Assembly: GCA_025642065.1 (NCBI GenBank)
Contig: JAODUP010000186.1
Coordinates: forward strand, 452,501-516,500
DNA length: 64,000 nt
Source: Paralvinella palmiformis
Taxonomy: Eukaryota > Annelida > Polychaeta > Terebellida > Alvinellidae
Direction: 5' to 3'
Numbering within the stretch: position 1 is the stretch's first letter; each line of letters opens with the position of its first letter. Shown one piece after another: positions 11,504 to 23,722 of this stretch. A model generated the notes under the pieces. It had not been told where the DNA came from. It worked only from the letters and a program-made list of their open reading frames with translations, and ran no database searches. The position numbers were made by a program, and so were the translations under genes.

Positions 11504-12262
11504 ATGGAACAAGCCGACGTCACGAGAGACAAGTCGCCACAGGTCACTCTCGGGGAAGACGCCGAGGAGGAATTCCCGGCGGTCAAGGTCGAACCCGTAC
11601 TGACGGCATCCACGCTGACCTTGACCTCGGCCCATTTCGGCTCGGCCGTCGGGTCGTGTGAGGGTCAACCGGATACGGAGGAGAACTATGATACGCCGCC
11701 GGAGCAACGGCTCAAAGGTGAGGCGGAGGTCGAGAAACTGTACTACGTCGTGCCGGGAACGACGTCTGGCGGCGAAGCCGCCCAATTGGTGGCCGATCAC
11801 GTGATCAGTCAGGAGTACGCGTGCTTCCAGAATCCAGAACACTGTCCGGAGCTCTACAGCGCCGACTCGACGTCGCAGTTCGACGACGAGGACGGTGAAC
11901 ACGAGCGGCAAACCGGAAGTGACGCGTCAGTCGGCCAGAAGACGGGTTATCCGGGCGATAATGGAGAAGTGGGCCGCGCGAAGGCCAAACGGAAGCGCGT
12001 CATCACCGTCGAACAGCGGAAGGCGGCCAACGTGCGCGAGCGAAGGCGGATGCTTAATCTGAACTCGGCTTTCGACAAACTCCGCAAAACTGTACCGACC
12101 TTCGCTTACGAGAAGAAACTCTCCCGGATCGAGACGCTGAGATTGGCCATAACGTACATCAACTTCCTGTCGGGATTGTTGGACGGCAAGGATCCCAGAG
12201 AGATCAAGTTGTGGCCACCTCCTGGATATAGCTGCTCAAACTTTAACGTGAACTTCAATTGA
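11504..12262 (+). CDS. Fer3/FERD3L-like bHLH transcription factor, paralogue 2
   Basis: A single-exon ORF of 252 codons. The acidic N-terminal half has no recognised domain. A Lys/Arg stretch near residue 163 leads into the basic region with [12 protein letters not shown], helix 1 [14 protein letters not shown], a loop with [20 protein letters not shown] and helix 2 ending about residue 230, followed by a short tail of about 22 residues. The bHLH is close to vertebrate FERD3L and insect Fer3 as I remember them, closer than that of the gene at 5233. The position-specific residues PTF and [14 protein letters not shown], and the preceding KRKRVIT, are shared by both, which indicates tandem duplication. 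The protein should be nuclear and dimerise with E-proteins. An AATAAA at 12459 gives a 3' UTR of about 200 bp. I chose the ATG at 11504 because it opens the long GC-rich frame; shorter downstream starts cannot be excluded. Confidence 0.9.
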   Translation: MEQADVTRDKSPQVTLGEDAEEEFPAVKVEPVLTASTLTLTSAHFGSAVGSCEGQPDTEENYDTPPEQRLKGEAEVEKLYYVVPGTTSGGEAAQLVADHVISQEYACFQNPEHCPELYSADSTSQFDDEDGEHERQTGSDASVGQKTGYPGDNGEVGRAKAKRKRVITVEQRKAANVRERRRMLNLNSAFDKLRKTVPTFAYEKKLSRIETLRLAITYINFLSGLLDGKDPREIKLWPPPGYSCSNFNVNFN

Positions 12263-12926
12263 CTGGGCTCTGGATTTGATCTGGATAATTCAGGATATAG
12301 GAATATTGGCAGTGACCTAATTGTAAATTTGTCACCTTGTTTAAATTGCCCCCCCCCGAGACAAATATTATAATCTGAACAGGTGAGAAGTGTTATTTTT
12401 TAAAGCAGAAAATGTTAATTAGTGGTGGCGTTCTATTTTCCAATGCGATATTTTAAATAATAAATATGTGCCGAAACTATTGGAAGCGTATTTTTAAAAA
12501 AATTATTAAATAATCAATTTAACCAATTATATCATCTGTGCCCTGCTGCTATTGTACACTGAAAAAATATTATTCTGATTTAATTAGTTAATACCATTTT
12601 AATGACTATACAGTAATAACTATTACTTTTATAAGAGGCATAGAACAAAAGTAAATTTACAAAACCAGATCGATTTATAAATTTTCGTAGCGGGTTTCTT
12701 TGAACCACTTTTATAATAAATATAAGATTTTCTGGTTTATTTGTCGGGGAAGGTCAGCTTTTGTAATATTGGATACGAGCGAAGATGAGAGTCAAATATC
12801 TGTCGCATTGCAAATCAGATGTTATGACAGCAAACTTTAAATATCCGATAACGAACAATACGAAATAGAACAAAATATAATTCTCTCAGATATACAAGTT
12901 TCAATAGATTTTTCTTGTTTTCTCAA

Positions 12927-12971
<45 letters not shown>

Positions 12972-13720
12972 TATTATCTTTATCTGGAACGGTTTTTGTC
13001 ATTCGCTCAACGTCTGTCCGAGTGCCGAATTTATAACTTTTCATCTGTGGACTTTAGGAAGTTTGAAATCGTGTAGTACAATTTTAGGAAACTACGGTTA
13101 TGTTTGTAATCCAACTGATAGCTGGCACTTTGTTTTGCCGGAAGTGCGTCCCAAATGATAGTTAAATGACGAGCCAGCATAAATTATGTGAACCCGACGA
13201 GTGCGTCGTGTTGCAAACCACTGCCATACAAAACGTAAACAACGGTAAATTAATCGATATTTACTGGGACAATGAGGCATGTTATTGGAGAGAGAAAAAA
13301 AACACTCCATGAATTTGTGAAATGAACTGCATTACACAATTGATCAACACGTGAACCAGTTTGTGTCCTCTGTGATTCTCTGATTTGGTAAAAGAACGTT
13401 TTTATCAGATGGCTCAACGGAACGACCACCAATGGTTTAGCATACGACATTACGAGAACGATTGAACATTCAATCAATGCAACTCTCTGTGTGCATGAAC
13501 TTTTCAGTAGCAGTTATACGAACTTCTCTGTGACAGCTGAATACTGCCTTTTGATAATGAATTTTTACAGGACATAATCCCGACTATACCCATGAACATT
13601 TATACTTCCTGATATGCTGTGTTATCGTATAATATATGAAATTTCCTCACCCGTGTATGATATATGTACATATTATGTGAATAAACTACTACTACCACTA
13701 CCACTACTAGAATCTGACCG
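12263..13720. other. AT-rich intergenic, no gene seen
   Basis: It contains the 3' flank of paralogue 2 and an ATA triplet array at 12930-12970. No exon or transposon protein was recognised. Confidence 0.6.
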
Positions 13721-13732
13721 GCAAACGGAGTT

Positions 13733-13746
13733 CCGTTAGATGGCGC
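13733..13746 (+). promoter_or_regulatory. CTCF-like motif, insect-type core
   Basis: CCGTTAGATGGCGC fits 12 of 14 positions of the CTCF consensus that I remember, and AGATGGCGC is the core form known from flies. It is 1.5 kb downstream of paralogue 2 and reads on the plus strand, opposite to the site at 576. Confidence 0.3.
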
Positions 13747-13829
13747 TGTCGTCGCGGAAACTGATATATTAATCTACATGTTATAAGATACTAATGGAAT
13801 TAATGCATCTTCACACTGGGGGACAAATT

Positions 13830-15200
13830 TCATGCTTCTATCTCCGCATATGGTCCATGAAAGATCCACGAAAGCTGCCCTTGTAAAACCAATAATTAAA
13901 AAAAAAAACGTGGACTTCAGTATTCTAAAGAATTACAGACCTGTTTTAAATCTTACATTTTTATCTAGTTATAGAAAGGGCAGTTGCTTTCCACCTAAAC
14001 AAATATTTAATCAATATTAACCTTAATGAATCACTACAGTCTGCACATAAAAGTGGTCACAGTACTGAAACAGCCTTGGTTTGGGTGAAAAATTATATTA
14101 TGATGTCAATTAATCAAGGTAAGCCAGTAATACTTGTTCTTCTGGAGCTGTCTGCTGTATTTGATACAGTTGACCATAATGTACCTTTCTCTAGGTTAAA
14201 AGAAGTGTTCGGTCTGTCAGGTAATGTACTTGAATGTTTCCAATCCTATCTGGAACAAGGCTCCCAGAGAGTGTCTGTTCATGGTATTTTATCTGACGTT
14301 GAGTATTTGTTATCTGGTGTACCACAGGGTTCAGTTCTTGGTCGTCGGTTTTTCACAATGTATAGCTGTCCTCTTGGAATCATTGCATTGCGCAGCGATA
14401 TGGGTTTAAATATCACTTGTATACTGATGACACACAGTTGTATATATTACTGGATCCTGACAATGAGTTAAATTTCGCCTCTTCCTTGAATAATTTAGAA
14501 CATTGTATTACTGATATTCGGCTATGGATGACTCAAAATATCCAAAGATTAAATGATAATAAAACATATTTTATATTTGGCATCACCACATTGTGTTAAA
14601 TTTCTAATAGTACCAGTATTACAGATGGGTGTATCTTCAATTACCCCAAATGGGTCAATTCAGCGAATTCAAAATAGTGCAGCTCGCATAGTGACAAATA
14701 CTCGAAAATATGATCATATCACCCCAACTCTTCAAAAACTATATTGGCTACCTGTTAGACAGCGTATTCATTTCAAGATTTTATTAATAACTTATAAATC
14801 TATCAATGATATGACACCCGAATAGCTGTGTGAACTGGTGTCCATTAGAAAGTCATCTCGAATACTCAGGTATCCAGTCAGATACCATTGCAGGTACTAG
14901 TGTCTTGGCTCGAGTCATATGATGATTGTGGATTTAGTTTTGCAGCCCCCCCCCTTTGCGGAATAGGTTGCCGGCGGATATTAGAAATGCGTTGTCTCTT
15001 GAAATTTTTTAATCCCTTTCGAAAAAACACACCTGTTCAAGGTTGCTTTCACAGATAAATAATAATTACCTTTTAAATCTCTAATAGGGTTTTTACAGAC
15101 ATTTTATTTGGGGTATTATTATATTACATATTTTTTGTACAGCGCCTTTGAATGGCTCCTGCTAGTAAGGGCGCTTTATTAAATATACCTTATTATTGTA
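13830..15200 (+). pseudogene. Degenerate jockey/CR1-like LINE reverse transcriptase
   Basis: Several frames together spell a non-LTR reverse transcriptase. In order they give LVKPIIKKKNVDFSILKNYR, HKSGHSTETAL, a segment with LSAVFDTVDHN, LLSGVPQGSVLG and a YTDDTQLYI-like catalytic box near 14417. A C-terminal segment with YWLPVRQRIHFKILLITYKS ends the coding part. Stops and frameshifts lie between the pieces, and an internal deletion joins the segment ending near 14640 to the C-terminal part. The sequence around 15140-15190 (AGCGCCTTTG, then GCGCTTTATTAAATA) resembles the 3' ends of such elements. The 5' half including the endonuclease is absent. Confidence 0.8.
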
Positions 15201-16625
15201 TCAATTAGTTGTTATAATAGTCAGTAATATGACATTTGCATTGTTTGGTATGACAATGACTAATCAAGCCTATGCACATTTTATAGTAATAACTCGAGGC
15301 GGCATCAAATTTTAATACAAAACACGATTAGTTGAACACACGTTTCGAGCACTTTCCATGTGTTTTTTTCTTCTTCTGGGTTTGATATTCGGCGATTACG
15401 GCTATAGCTGTAAATGTTTTATAAAGATAGAATTTAATGATTATGCAAACAAGAGATTAGCCAAATAGGATTATGGGAATTCGGGCAGTTTAGTGTTTTA
15501 AACATCCGTTTCAAATGATTACACGTTACCTATGGAAACGGGTCAATTTGCTACGCAAACCCTTTCCTGAACATCACTGTACCAATAATAATATATCCCG
15601 GAGAAGGAATTGGTTGGTGGATCTCGCCAGGTTTTCAGGGAAATGAGATGTTTAGCCCGAAGCCTTTTATTGAATGCTGAAAAATCCTGCTGATTGAGAT
15701 AACAGTGGGATACGACCCCGCGACCTTGATAACTGCACCCCACACTACTGGGGTGCCCATAAAAATGGGGGGGGGGGGGGCGCCCGATTAAAAACAAATA
15801 AAGGTAAGAAAGTGTATGTTTATGACATTCCCCAAGCGCTGTCAAATAAAATGGAAACGTTAACAAACGCATTTATATAACAAATATAATTAAGATTATA
15901 ATTATTTATATTATAAATTAGGAGCTTTTTGGTATGAAAGGTTTTTTAATTTAGATTTCAAAACTGTCATTTAGTATTAGAGCATTGCAAAGTTTTATCT
16001 GTAAATATTATGCGAGTGATTTTAAAATAAAGGCACAGTACTGGGTGTATGTATACCCGAGTGTGTGATTTAGTGTTGTAAACAAAAGAGACACCGGAAC
16101 AGAAGACAGACAGTGATCTCAGCAGACTTACTCCTCCTCTAAAACAGATTGCAATACTAAGAGAGTGTAACCAAAATTGATGGCGATATACGCCTCATTA
16201 TGAAAAGTATATGTTCTGGATTTATCTCTTGATGAATCATCCAGATGTTGTTTTAGCGATTATGATTATCTATACATAGTTATTATTAGATATTAAAAAT
16301 TAGCAATATTATCGTAATTCTAGAGAGTATTTATTCTCCAGGTAATCATTATTTGATGAACTCTAATATTTAAACTCCTCCAATAAGGATTCCAGTAATA
16401 TTAAATACATCAGTGTGTTTATTTAATTAAAGAAGGAAATTTGAGGTAGAACCAAAAATGCTTTTATCAGCGACAGACCAAAGTTTTTTCAGAAATCCTT
16501 GAACAATGAACGTTTACCAATCCAGGTGTTTTTAATACTGGCCAATAAATTATTTAAATGATGTGTTTTTTACGTTAAAAAGGACTACTGCATACAGAAT
16601 AAATGTATGGATAATTTAATATCAA
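15201..16625. other. AT-rich DNA without recognised features
   Basis: One minus-strand open frame of 109 codons (15543-15872) crosses a poly-G tract and has no recognisable motif. No exon, tRNA or element protein was seen. Confidence 0.5.
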
Positions 16626-16641
16626 TAAATAAAAAAAAATT

Positions 16642-16713
16642 CTCCCAGACGGGGAATCGAACCCCGGCCACGGCGGTGAGAGCGCCGGATCCTAACCACT
16701 AGACCATCTGGGA
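16642..16713 (-). tRNA. tRNA-Glu (CTC), copy 1
   Basis: Read on the minus strand, the 72-nt gene folds as a normal tRNA with acceptor arms TCCCAGA/TCTGGGA. The A box contains TGGTCTAGTGGTTAGGA, the anticodon stem is GGCGC around CTC (16678-16680), and the B box is GGTTCGATTCC. A run of nine T residues follows, a good Pol III terminator. It is nearly identical to metazoan tRNA-Glu as I remember it. No intron is present. Confidence 0.95.
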
Positions 16714-16971
16714 TATTGCATTGTGAAGTTTACCAAGCGGATATTAATTTACACTCAATTATGCGGCGCGCTCTTGTCTAAAATTGTTTTTAGTCGCTAG
16801 GCGGCAGCACTATGCAAACATTATTAGTGCGAAAACTAACCATTATAACAAATGTTACTGTAATTAGTTAAAATTGCACGATATACCCTTTTGTTTAAAA
16901 CGACTGGAAATCAAATTAGGTGTCCATTTTTAAATCGAATAATTCCTTTTATTTTCCAAGAGGATGGTTAA

Positions 16972-17840
16972 ATCAATTCAATCAATTTATTTCAGAATAT
17001 AAAATTCCATATACATACACATGATACAGTGAAGTATATACTACACATAACAAATTATAAGCAAATTATAAATTGAGTATTTTCGTCCATCTTGCACAAG
17101 AGTTAGAATGATAATAAAACAAAGTAGAAACAATACATTGTACTAGCAAATTACTAGTAGCACTTAAACGTATTTTCAAACTATAAACGTTTTTGCGAAC
17201 CAGCATCTCAAATAAATCAATATTATTATTGACATAAATTGCAGACATACTCTCCTTCCTTAAAATACCAAATAATTTTCTGTCTATATCATTAAAGGCC
17301 ACTACAACACGCTTATGTGTATACTGTTTATACGTTGACCACAAATGACAGCCATAGGCATAGCAAAGGATCGAATGATCTAAATAATTTTTGGAGGAAC
17401 ATGTTTTGGAGAGACTCGTAAGCATATTCCCTCTTGAATAAAGTGATTTAACACAACTCATGATATCATCATCATCCTGATGTTTGTCATGTATAATTAC
17501 ACCTAAATATATGTTATTTGTCACTAAGTCAGAGGTACATCATTAGGGCTGAGAGTAGGTACAAATAAACCATTCAGTGAATTTGGTTTGAAACACACAC
17601 ACTTTGTTGAATATAAAAATGCTGTTCTATTGCTTGAGAGTGTACACACACATGTCTGTACCATGTTTACTTTTAAATCCAAACTTATTACTAGAAGTTT
17701 CCAACTGAAATTGTAGTCTATCCAACAATAAGAGTTCCAAGATCTTGGAAACAACATTAGTAATGGCAATAGGCCCGTAATTGTCTTTGTCTGTAATAAG
17801 ACCCTTTTTATTCTTTATAATAGGAACAATAATAGCCTCC
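16972..17840 (-). pseudogene. 5'-truncated LINE fragment inserted in the tRNA-Glu unit
   Basis: On the minus strand from 17840 downward, the first frame reads VPIIKNKKGLITDKDNYGPI and ends with a segment containing HGTDMCVYTLKQ, both typical of a non-LTR reverse transcriptase. An internal deletion removes the catalytic centre, and the frame resumes around CFKPNSLNGLFVPTLSPNDV and VIIHDKHQDDDDIMSC. The frame ends near 17066 and is followed by an AT-rich 3' end with an ATTTATTT-like motif. The same family recurs at 56391-57370, where the YVDD box is present. Confidence 0.8.
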
Positions 17841-17910
17841 TAATGAATAAAACAGATGAAAATGGTGGTAAACAAAAAACCTAACTTAGTTCATAAACGT
17901 TATGACTAGA

Positions 17911-18790
17911 ATCCATTATGATCAAATATCAAACAAGAAAACGCTCCGAATTATACACAACGGAACACATATTCTGATAACGTAGCCTTATAGATGTGAC
18001 ATGGTGGCATATTCAGTAAGATGATCGTTAGTCGACATTCCCGAACAATCCCGTTCCATAGAAAGGTTAGTGCGAACCATCAACGAACACCTCGCCTCAT
18101 TAAACAAATATGGCAGCCATTTGGGCATTTACTGGAGCGGACGTGCTGTGCTTATTTGCACAACCTTATTGTATTTTTTACTGTGATGAAATTTCGATGG
18201 ATAATGCAGACTATATTAATTTCACGATCACTGGATAGAATTGTAACAATAAAAATAATAGATTACACTGCCTTTCTAATTATTGTCAACAATTTTGATA
18301 TGAAGTGAGAAGTACATAATGATAAATCATAATGATTATAAGCAAAATTATCCGTGATAATCATAACCTGATGATGACAATGAATCATTGACCTGAAAGA
18401 AAACAATTAAAACAGCAGATTAACTAAATTCTTTAATCGTTTTAATGTGTGTTATTTTTGATATATTAACTTATAATTTAATCTTATTTCTACTTAGCTA
18501 TTCAGTTGTTTCATACTTAGTTCTATATATAGTAATATAGATATTATTTAAGCCATTTCTTGTTATGAAAATATTGAAATGATGTGTTTAATTCAGACTG
18601 TGTAATATTACACACACACACACACACACACACATACACACACACACAAAGAAGATGGTTTTAATTTGTGCATTTTTGTATAACACGTTATATTAGTTTT
18701 AACATTTATCTAATATTGAGAAAAACACAATACAGGAATATTTAGTTGAGTATGTTTTAGCAAGCATTAACAATGACTTTTATCCTTGAT
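17911..18790. other. AT-rich DNA, no gene seen
   Basis: Contains a CA repeat at 18612-18650. A 95-codon plus-strand open frame at 18021-18308 has no recognisable motif and is probably chance. Confidence 0.5.
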
Positions 18791-18795
18791 ATTGG

Positions 18796-20301
18796 CAGGG
18801 GTGACTGAACTACTTTTCTTTGTACTTGAGTAAAAATAAAAGTAAGCATCGTCAAAACTACCCGAGTAGAAGTAAGAGTAAACTTGTAAAAATATATTTG
18901 AGTAAAAAGAATAATTACTTTCTAAAAGTAATTGAAGGAAAAGAAGAAGATAACATTTATTGCAACCCAAAACATGAGAATCAAATACACGGTGTACATG
19001 AGTGAACAAAAGTTCACTGCATCCACAGACATATACGCAGCCACCTTAGGTTGATTGCATCCACACACATCTGCAGCCATCTTAAGCCGCATTGTTTGAT
19101 TTCAATCATCTGATTTCAGTCATGATTTAAATCACAACAAAAGATCATGCATTTTGATTTTTTTATGTTTCATTTGATTTTTATGATTATTACATTTATT
19201 TTTATTAATTATTTTGTGAAGCTGTGATTTATTAATTATCGTACAGTACAAAAAATTATTTGTTTTTTAAAATCACTTGTTACTTATGCTGGATTATTAT
19301 CTTTACATATATTTTTAATTGAATTACAATTATATTTCAACGCCCTTTGGTCTCAATAAGTGATAAAGTTCAGTGACAATTTCCCAACTCTATGGTTGGG
19401 ATGATCTTAGGAGATCAACAAAATAGAAGTGTGAAGCCAAGCCACTCGGCTTCTATACATTTCTATACTTTAGGGGATTATTGAGTCAATGTTTTAGTAT
19501 ACTTGGTATTTAGCAAGGATGGGTATATAAGGTGAGCACTCACATAGGCGCACTATTGATAGTTATATCACGCTGAAAACATAGCAGAAGAAATGTTTGA
19601 CTATTGTTTTTAGAAATAAAATAATCAATTTAAATTTTAAAAATCAGATTTTGGGATAAAACAAATAATCACAATTTTTTGCAACCCTGATTTTACGTTG
19701 ATTGCTTCCACAGACGTGCAGATGTGCTCTTACCATCAGTTCACAGAACAAAACCATTGTTCAAATTCAGCAAAAGCTGATTCATTAAGTAGGTGTAGAC
19801 AATGTGATTAAACATTTAATTACCATGAATCTTAGAAAACAGTTGGCTTCAACTGAAACATTGTATATAACAAAGTGGGCCTTCAAAAACAGGTTATGAC
19901 TGGTCTTGAATATCAGTGAGCTTCAGCTGAAACATGTATATCAAATGTTAGCATTCTTATAAAACTCATTTCAATACCACACCGTATTAAAATAGATGTT
20001 TACGATAAATTCATCAAAGATGCACAAGTTGGTGACAACTGGAAATGATAATTTGCAGCAACTGTATCAATTGTCTCTTAAACCATCGGCTATATGTTAT
20101 AACTAAATAAATAACAAAAATATCGCGAATTAAATGAAAGTAATGAAGTAAAAAAGTAACGTTACTGCAAATAAAACTACTTTGTTACAAGTAAAAGTAG
20201 TTAGTTGGAATCTTACTTCGTTATTTCCAGTTACTTGAAGAGAAAAAAACTGAAGTAGAGTAATGAAGTAGTTTTACTTCGTTACATGACGTAATCCCTT
20301 G
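18796..20301. mobile_element. hAT-like non-autonomous element with repeat-rich ends
   Basis: The left end reads CAGGGGTGACTGAAC and the right end, reversed, CAAGGGATTACGTCA. Both are followed inward by many AGTAAAAGTAA-type units, so the ends form a long imperfect inverted repeat. The interior has no transposase. A second nested fragment with a CAGGGTTGC end and ATTTAAATC motifs lies about 19080-19689. Eight-base flanks do not match, so the boundaries are provisional. Confidence 0.5.
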
Positions 20302-20374
20302 TGTATTTTTTTGTGAATGTTGGGTAAAAATACTCCATGTCCAGCATATAATTTTTTTGTGCATACATACTACT

Positions 20375-20422
20375 AAATATATATATACCATATCTATATA
20401 TATACATATATATATATATACC

Positions 20423-20458
<36 letters not shown>

Positions 20459-20459
20459 C
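20375..20459. repeat. Interrupted (TA)n repeat
   Basis: TA runs separated by TACC and CATATC interruptions. Confidence 0.85.
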
Positions 20460-20559
20460 CATTGGGAAGATATAAAACTATGTTATTAACTGTTAAAGTA
20501 ATTGAATTGTGGATTTCTTCTATTATGCAGTATATATTTTAGTATGGGCTATTTAAAAA

Positions 20560-20985
20560 ATAAAAAAAAAATTCTCCCAGACGGGGAATCGAACCCCGGC
20601 CACGGCGGTGAGAGCGCCGGATCCTAACCACTAGACCATCTGGGATGTCTCTTCATGTTGTTTATCAAGTGAACGGTATTTTAAGCTTAATCGCTAGGCG
20701 TGCTCTCGCAAGCTTTGTAAAAAGTTCTAAGCCGCTAGGCGGCAGCACTATACAGCAGCGTTGGAAAATTATTTTAACAAGAATGAACACGCCAGTTTAT
20801 AATATGGTTTAAAATTGCTCGATAAACCATTTCGTTTAAATCGGCTGGAAACGTCAATTTAGGTGTCCATTTTTATATCGAATAATTCCAACATTTTCCC
20901 ACCGGATGGTTAATAAATAAAACAGATGAAAATGGCGATAAACAAAAAAACCCCCACTAACTTCCGGTTCATAAACGTTATGACC
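20560..20985. repeat. tRNA-Glu duplication unit, copy 2, uninterrupted
   Basis: This copy gives the pre-insertion state of the unit at 16628-17910. After GGATGGTTAATAAATAAAAC the sequence continues directly into the part that in copy 1 lies beyond the LINE. Confidence 0.8.
20574..20645 (-). tRNA. tRNA-Glu (CTC), copy 2
   Basis: Identical in sequence to the gene at 16642-16713, including the anticodon CTC and the discriminator G, and followed by a poly-T terminator of ten residues. Flanking DNA is diverged in comparison, so the tRNA body appears to be under selection or recently homogenised. Confidence 0.95.
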
Positions 20986-21718
20986 AGCTGTATTTGCGAT
21001 AGAAACACCATCATAACGTGGTTATGTTAGATGTAATTCATCAAGTTGAAGAAAAGGGTTATTGAATTATTTCTCACTGGATGGCTTAAATGACGTAAAC
21101 CCGAACTTTATAATAATTAATAAATGCATCATCCAATACAAAGACTTGATTATTCACAATTAAAAAGTGTGTAGGCCCTATTTATTAAAATTTCCCAATT
21201 AACACAACCTCGATACAAGGTCGGTAAGACAATATTTACGAAATTAACTGTTAATTTATACGTGCTGGGCCTCATTATTGAAATAACTTGATAACATTGT
21301 CCAAACTTGCGTCATCTCTTTATATTAAGAAGTTATGTTCATTGATCAAAATGGCCGCGATGCACAAAGCAGCATTCAAATTGTTTATTTCAAAGCAAAC
21401 GCATATAGAATGTTGAAAAGGAGTACGCTTAAAGCATTGCTTACATAATTCACCCCCACCCCCCCCCAACATGACATTAAAACATTCATGACAAATTTAA
21501 AAATAAAAAGCTTTATGAAACAACAACAAATCCATATAGGTTTAATTTTGATATGATTAATTATTGTAGGAGTAACATATTATTGTGCATATTATATCAT
21601 ATATGTCGTATTTGAAAAGTAAATAAAATTACGGACATACTTTAGCATCAGCCATATAAGGAAATGAACATATTCTTAATTATGTGCTTAAAAATATTAA
21701 CAAAAAAGAAAAATGTTG
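20986..21718. other. AT-rich DNA, no gene seen
   Basis: Only a short repeat is noted: the segment around 21396-21424 recurs near 43556-43590 inside a RAB3GAP2 intron. Confidence 0.5.
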
Positions 21719-21833
21719 AACCACCGGCGGGACTCGAACCCGCAATCCCCGGCTTTCTCTACACAGAGTATTGCCTAATTATACTCTATCGACACATAGG
21801 AGGCCGATGCCTTATCCATTGGGCCACGGTGGC
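21719..21833 (-). tRNA. tRNA-Arg (CCT) with a 42-nt intron
   Basis: On the minus strand: acceptor GCCACCG paired with CGGTGGT, A box TGGCCCAATGGATAAGGC, anticodon stem TCGGC/GCCGG, anticodon CCT at 21798-21800, B box GGTTCGAGTCC, then T-rich Pol III stop sequence. The intron (21755-21796) sits at the canonical place between positions 37 and 38, leaving a 73-nt mature tRNA. It contains a perfect 7-bp hairpin (AGAGTAT/ATACTCT), plausibly part of the fold seen by the splicing endonuclease. Confidence 0.9.
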
Positions 21834-22850
21834 TCGCTAAACACAACCCGCCAAATGTCAACAGATCGATCCTCGCTCTCTCCGTTTTAGTTTTGTTAAA
21901 AATAGATCTTTCTTCCCGTTCATGTTTCGTCGCAGTATCTACTGACTTTCAAGTTTACATAGACTCTCTATGTCTACATAGACTCTATATATGTTTAAAA
22001 TAAATAATATAAAATTTTAAGAATGCAACTATAACCAGGATCGTTATTGATTATTTGATATGTCTGGACAGATTGCCGTATATAACAATAACTATATAGT
22101 TTGATATATGGCTGGAAATTCCCGCCCCCCCCCCCATTTTGGTCAAATCGCCAGGATGGAAAATAGTCTACCTATTTTTTTTGCCACGGCAGGTGGAGCT
22201 AGAATAACGTACGCTCCTTGGTCTGTTAAGTAATAGAGATATCGTTAAATATATTATAGCAGCGATCCGGATCTTATATTCATCCTGGATGACTTTCTCG
22301 TCATCATTTTTTTCTTCTTCTGGTTTTGGAACGGTTCCCCAAAAATTTGGGATAATTCAGAGACATATTTATCACACTTTAAAAACGACTATATATATAT
22401 ACCTGCACTAAGTAGTTCTTTGGGGAAAATACCCCCTCCGTGCAGAGGCAATGCCGAATTGGTATATAACTATATGGAATAAAATAAATCTAATAATTGA
22501 GTCGCTTCTAGATTAACTTTATCAGATTAAATAAAGACGTTAATTTAGATTTTAGAATATGAGCAAATAAATATCTGATTTACCTGTATGTGTATATGAG
22601 TGTGTATGCGCAATCACATAAACAAACGAATGAATCATTGGTGCTCGTCCGTGTAGAAGTAAGCGAGTTTCAGGGATGCATGTACGCAAAATAAAACTCA
22701 GGCGTACACGATCGTTATAATTATCGTTTACATGCTTGCTAATATATATATACTTCCAAAAGACTGTTTATATTTAAGCTCTCGACCTGTACTTCCTACG
22801 TACCGTTGCCTATCAAACTGTACCATTGGCTATAAAAACTGTACCTTTGC
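21834..22850. other. AT-rich DNA, no gene seen
   Basis: Contains a poly-C run near 22122 and short TA runs. No element protein or exon was recognised. Confidence 0.5.
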
Positions 22851-22854
22851 CAAT

Positions 22855-23140
22855 CAAACTCTTTCTTCCAGAGAACCTTCGTAGATCTGTTTTCAATGCT
22901 GTTTGTTCACAGGATTAAAACTCGTTCTTTTTCAGTGGCTATCCCCACTCTTTGGAATTCACTTCCTGAACATATAGCATAGTTTAATTCCGTCACCATT
23001 TGAAAACTCCCCTTTTCAGACTTGCTTATCTCTCCTAGGTTTTCACTGCATCCGATCATTTGTTGACGAACATTTACATCGTACCTTAATTGACTGCGAG
23101 ATTGCTCAAGCACTTGTACCGGTACTAGGTCCGCCAATGA
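22855..23140 (+). pseudogene. 3' fragment of a jockey-like LINE
   Basis: Plus-strand frames read FSVAIPTLWNSLPEHIA and a following FRLAYLS-like stretch. This is the usual C-terminal end of jockey/CR1-type polyproteins (forms of LWNSLPxxIR followed by FKxxLKTxLFRLAY). Stops interrupt the frame. Confidence 0.6.
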
Positions 23141-23722
23141 GCTCGATTCTTTTCGAGTATATTAATTGACGCTCCAGAAGTTTGTTATTCACCCGGCAGC
23201 CGGGTCCCGAAGGAAAGGTATCGGCGACTGCTTACCCGGCAGCCGGATATACAACGCTAATTTTTGTTCTTGTTCAGGCGGCATTGCCGGGTGCCAACGA
23301 CTTAAACCTTTACTCGGTGGCCAGCAAGCCCAGCCGGGTCATCGCAAAATGAGGACGCATCAATTTGGCGTCTGTCCTGTGCCTAAACTTTTATTAGTAA
23401 CTGCGATGGTTCGACAGTCATCTTTCTTAGTGCAAGTAGACGCCTCAAATTTGGCAAGATAGGCCTCAAAAACCGATCTTCACTGGGGAACCGGGAGAAT
23501 AATAACTTCCTATTTTTACTGTTATTACCATTATGCCAAGGGGATGCTTAAATAACGCAAAAGCTATCTTGTCATGTTAAATCTGTTTTATAACAGGGCT
23601 GACATTTAAATTTTGTATATAATAAAAGCCAGTTTTTAGAAATAAAAAAAGATAATTTGTTTCCAACAATATTGTCCACTTATAAGTTTTTCTAAATAAA
23701 CAAGGAAAATTTATATATATTT

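Larger units (their letters stand above)
16628..17910. repeat. tRNA-Glu duplication unit, copy 1, split by a LINE
   Basis: About 0.4 kb of unit is shared with 20560-20985: the tRNA-Glu, then a segment with GCTAGGCGGCAGCAC, AGGTGTCCATTTTTA and GAATAATTCC, then AATAAAACAGATGAAAATGG. In this copy the unit is interrupted between 16971 and 17840 by a minus-strand LINE fragment and resumes at about 17841. Confidence 0.8.

Noticed and set aside
14553..14825. Independent 90-codon gene
   Set aside because: It is the C-terminal piece of the degenerate LINE at 13830-15200.
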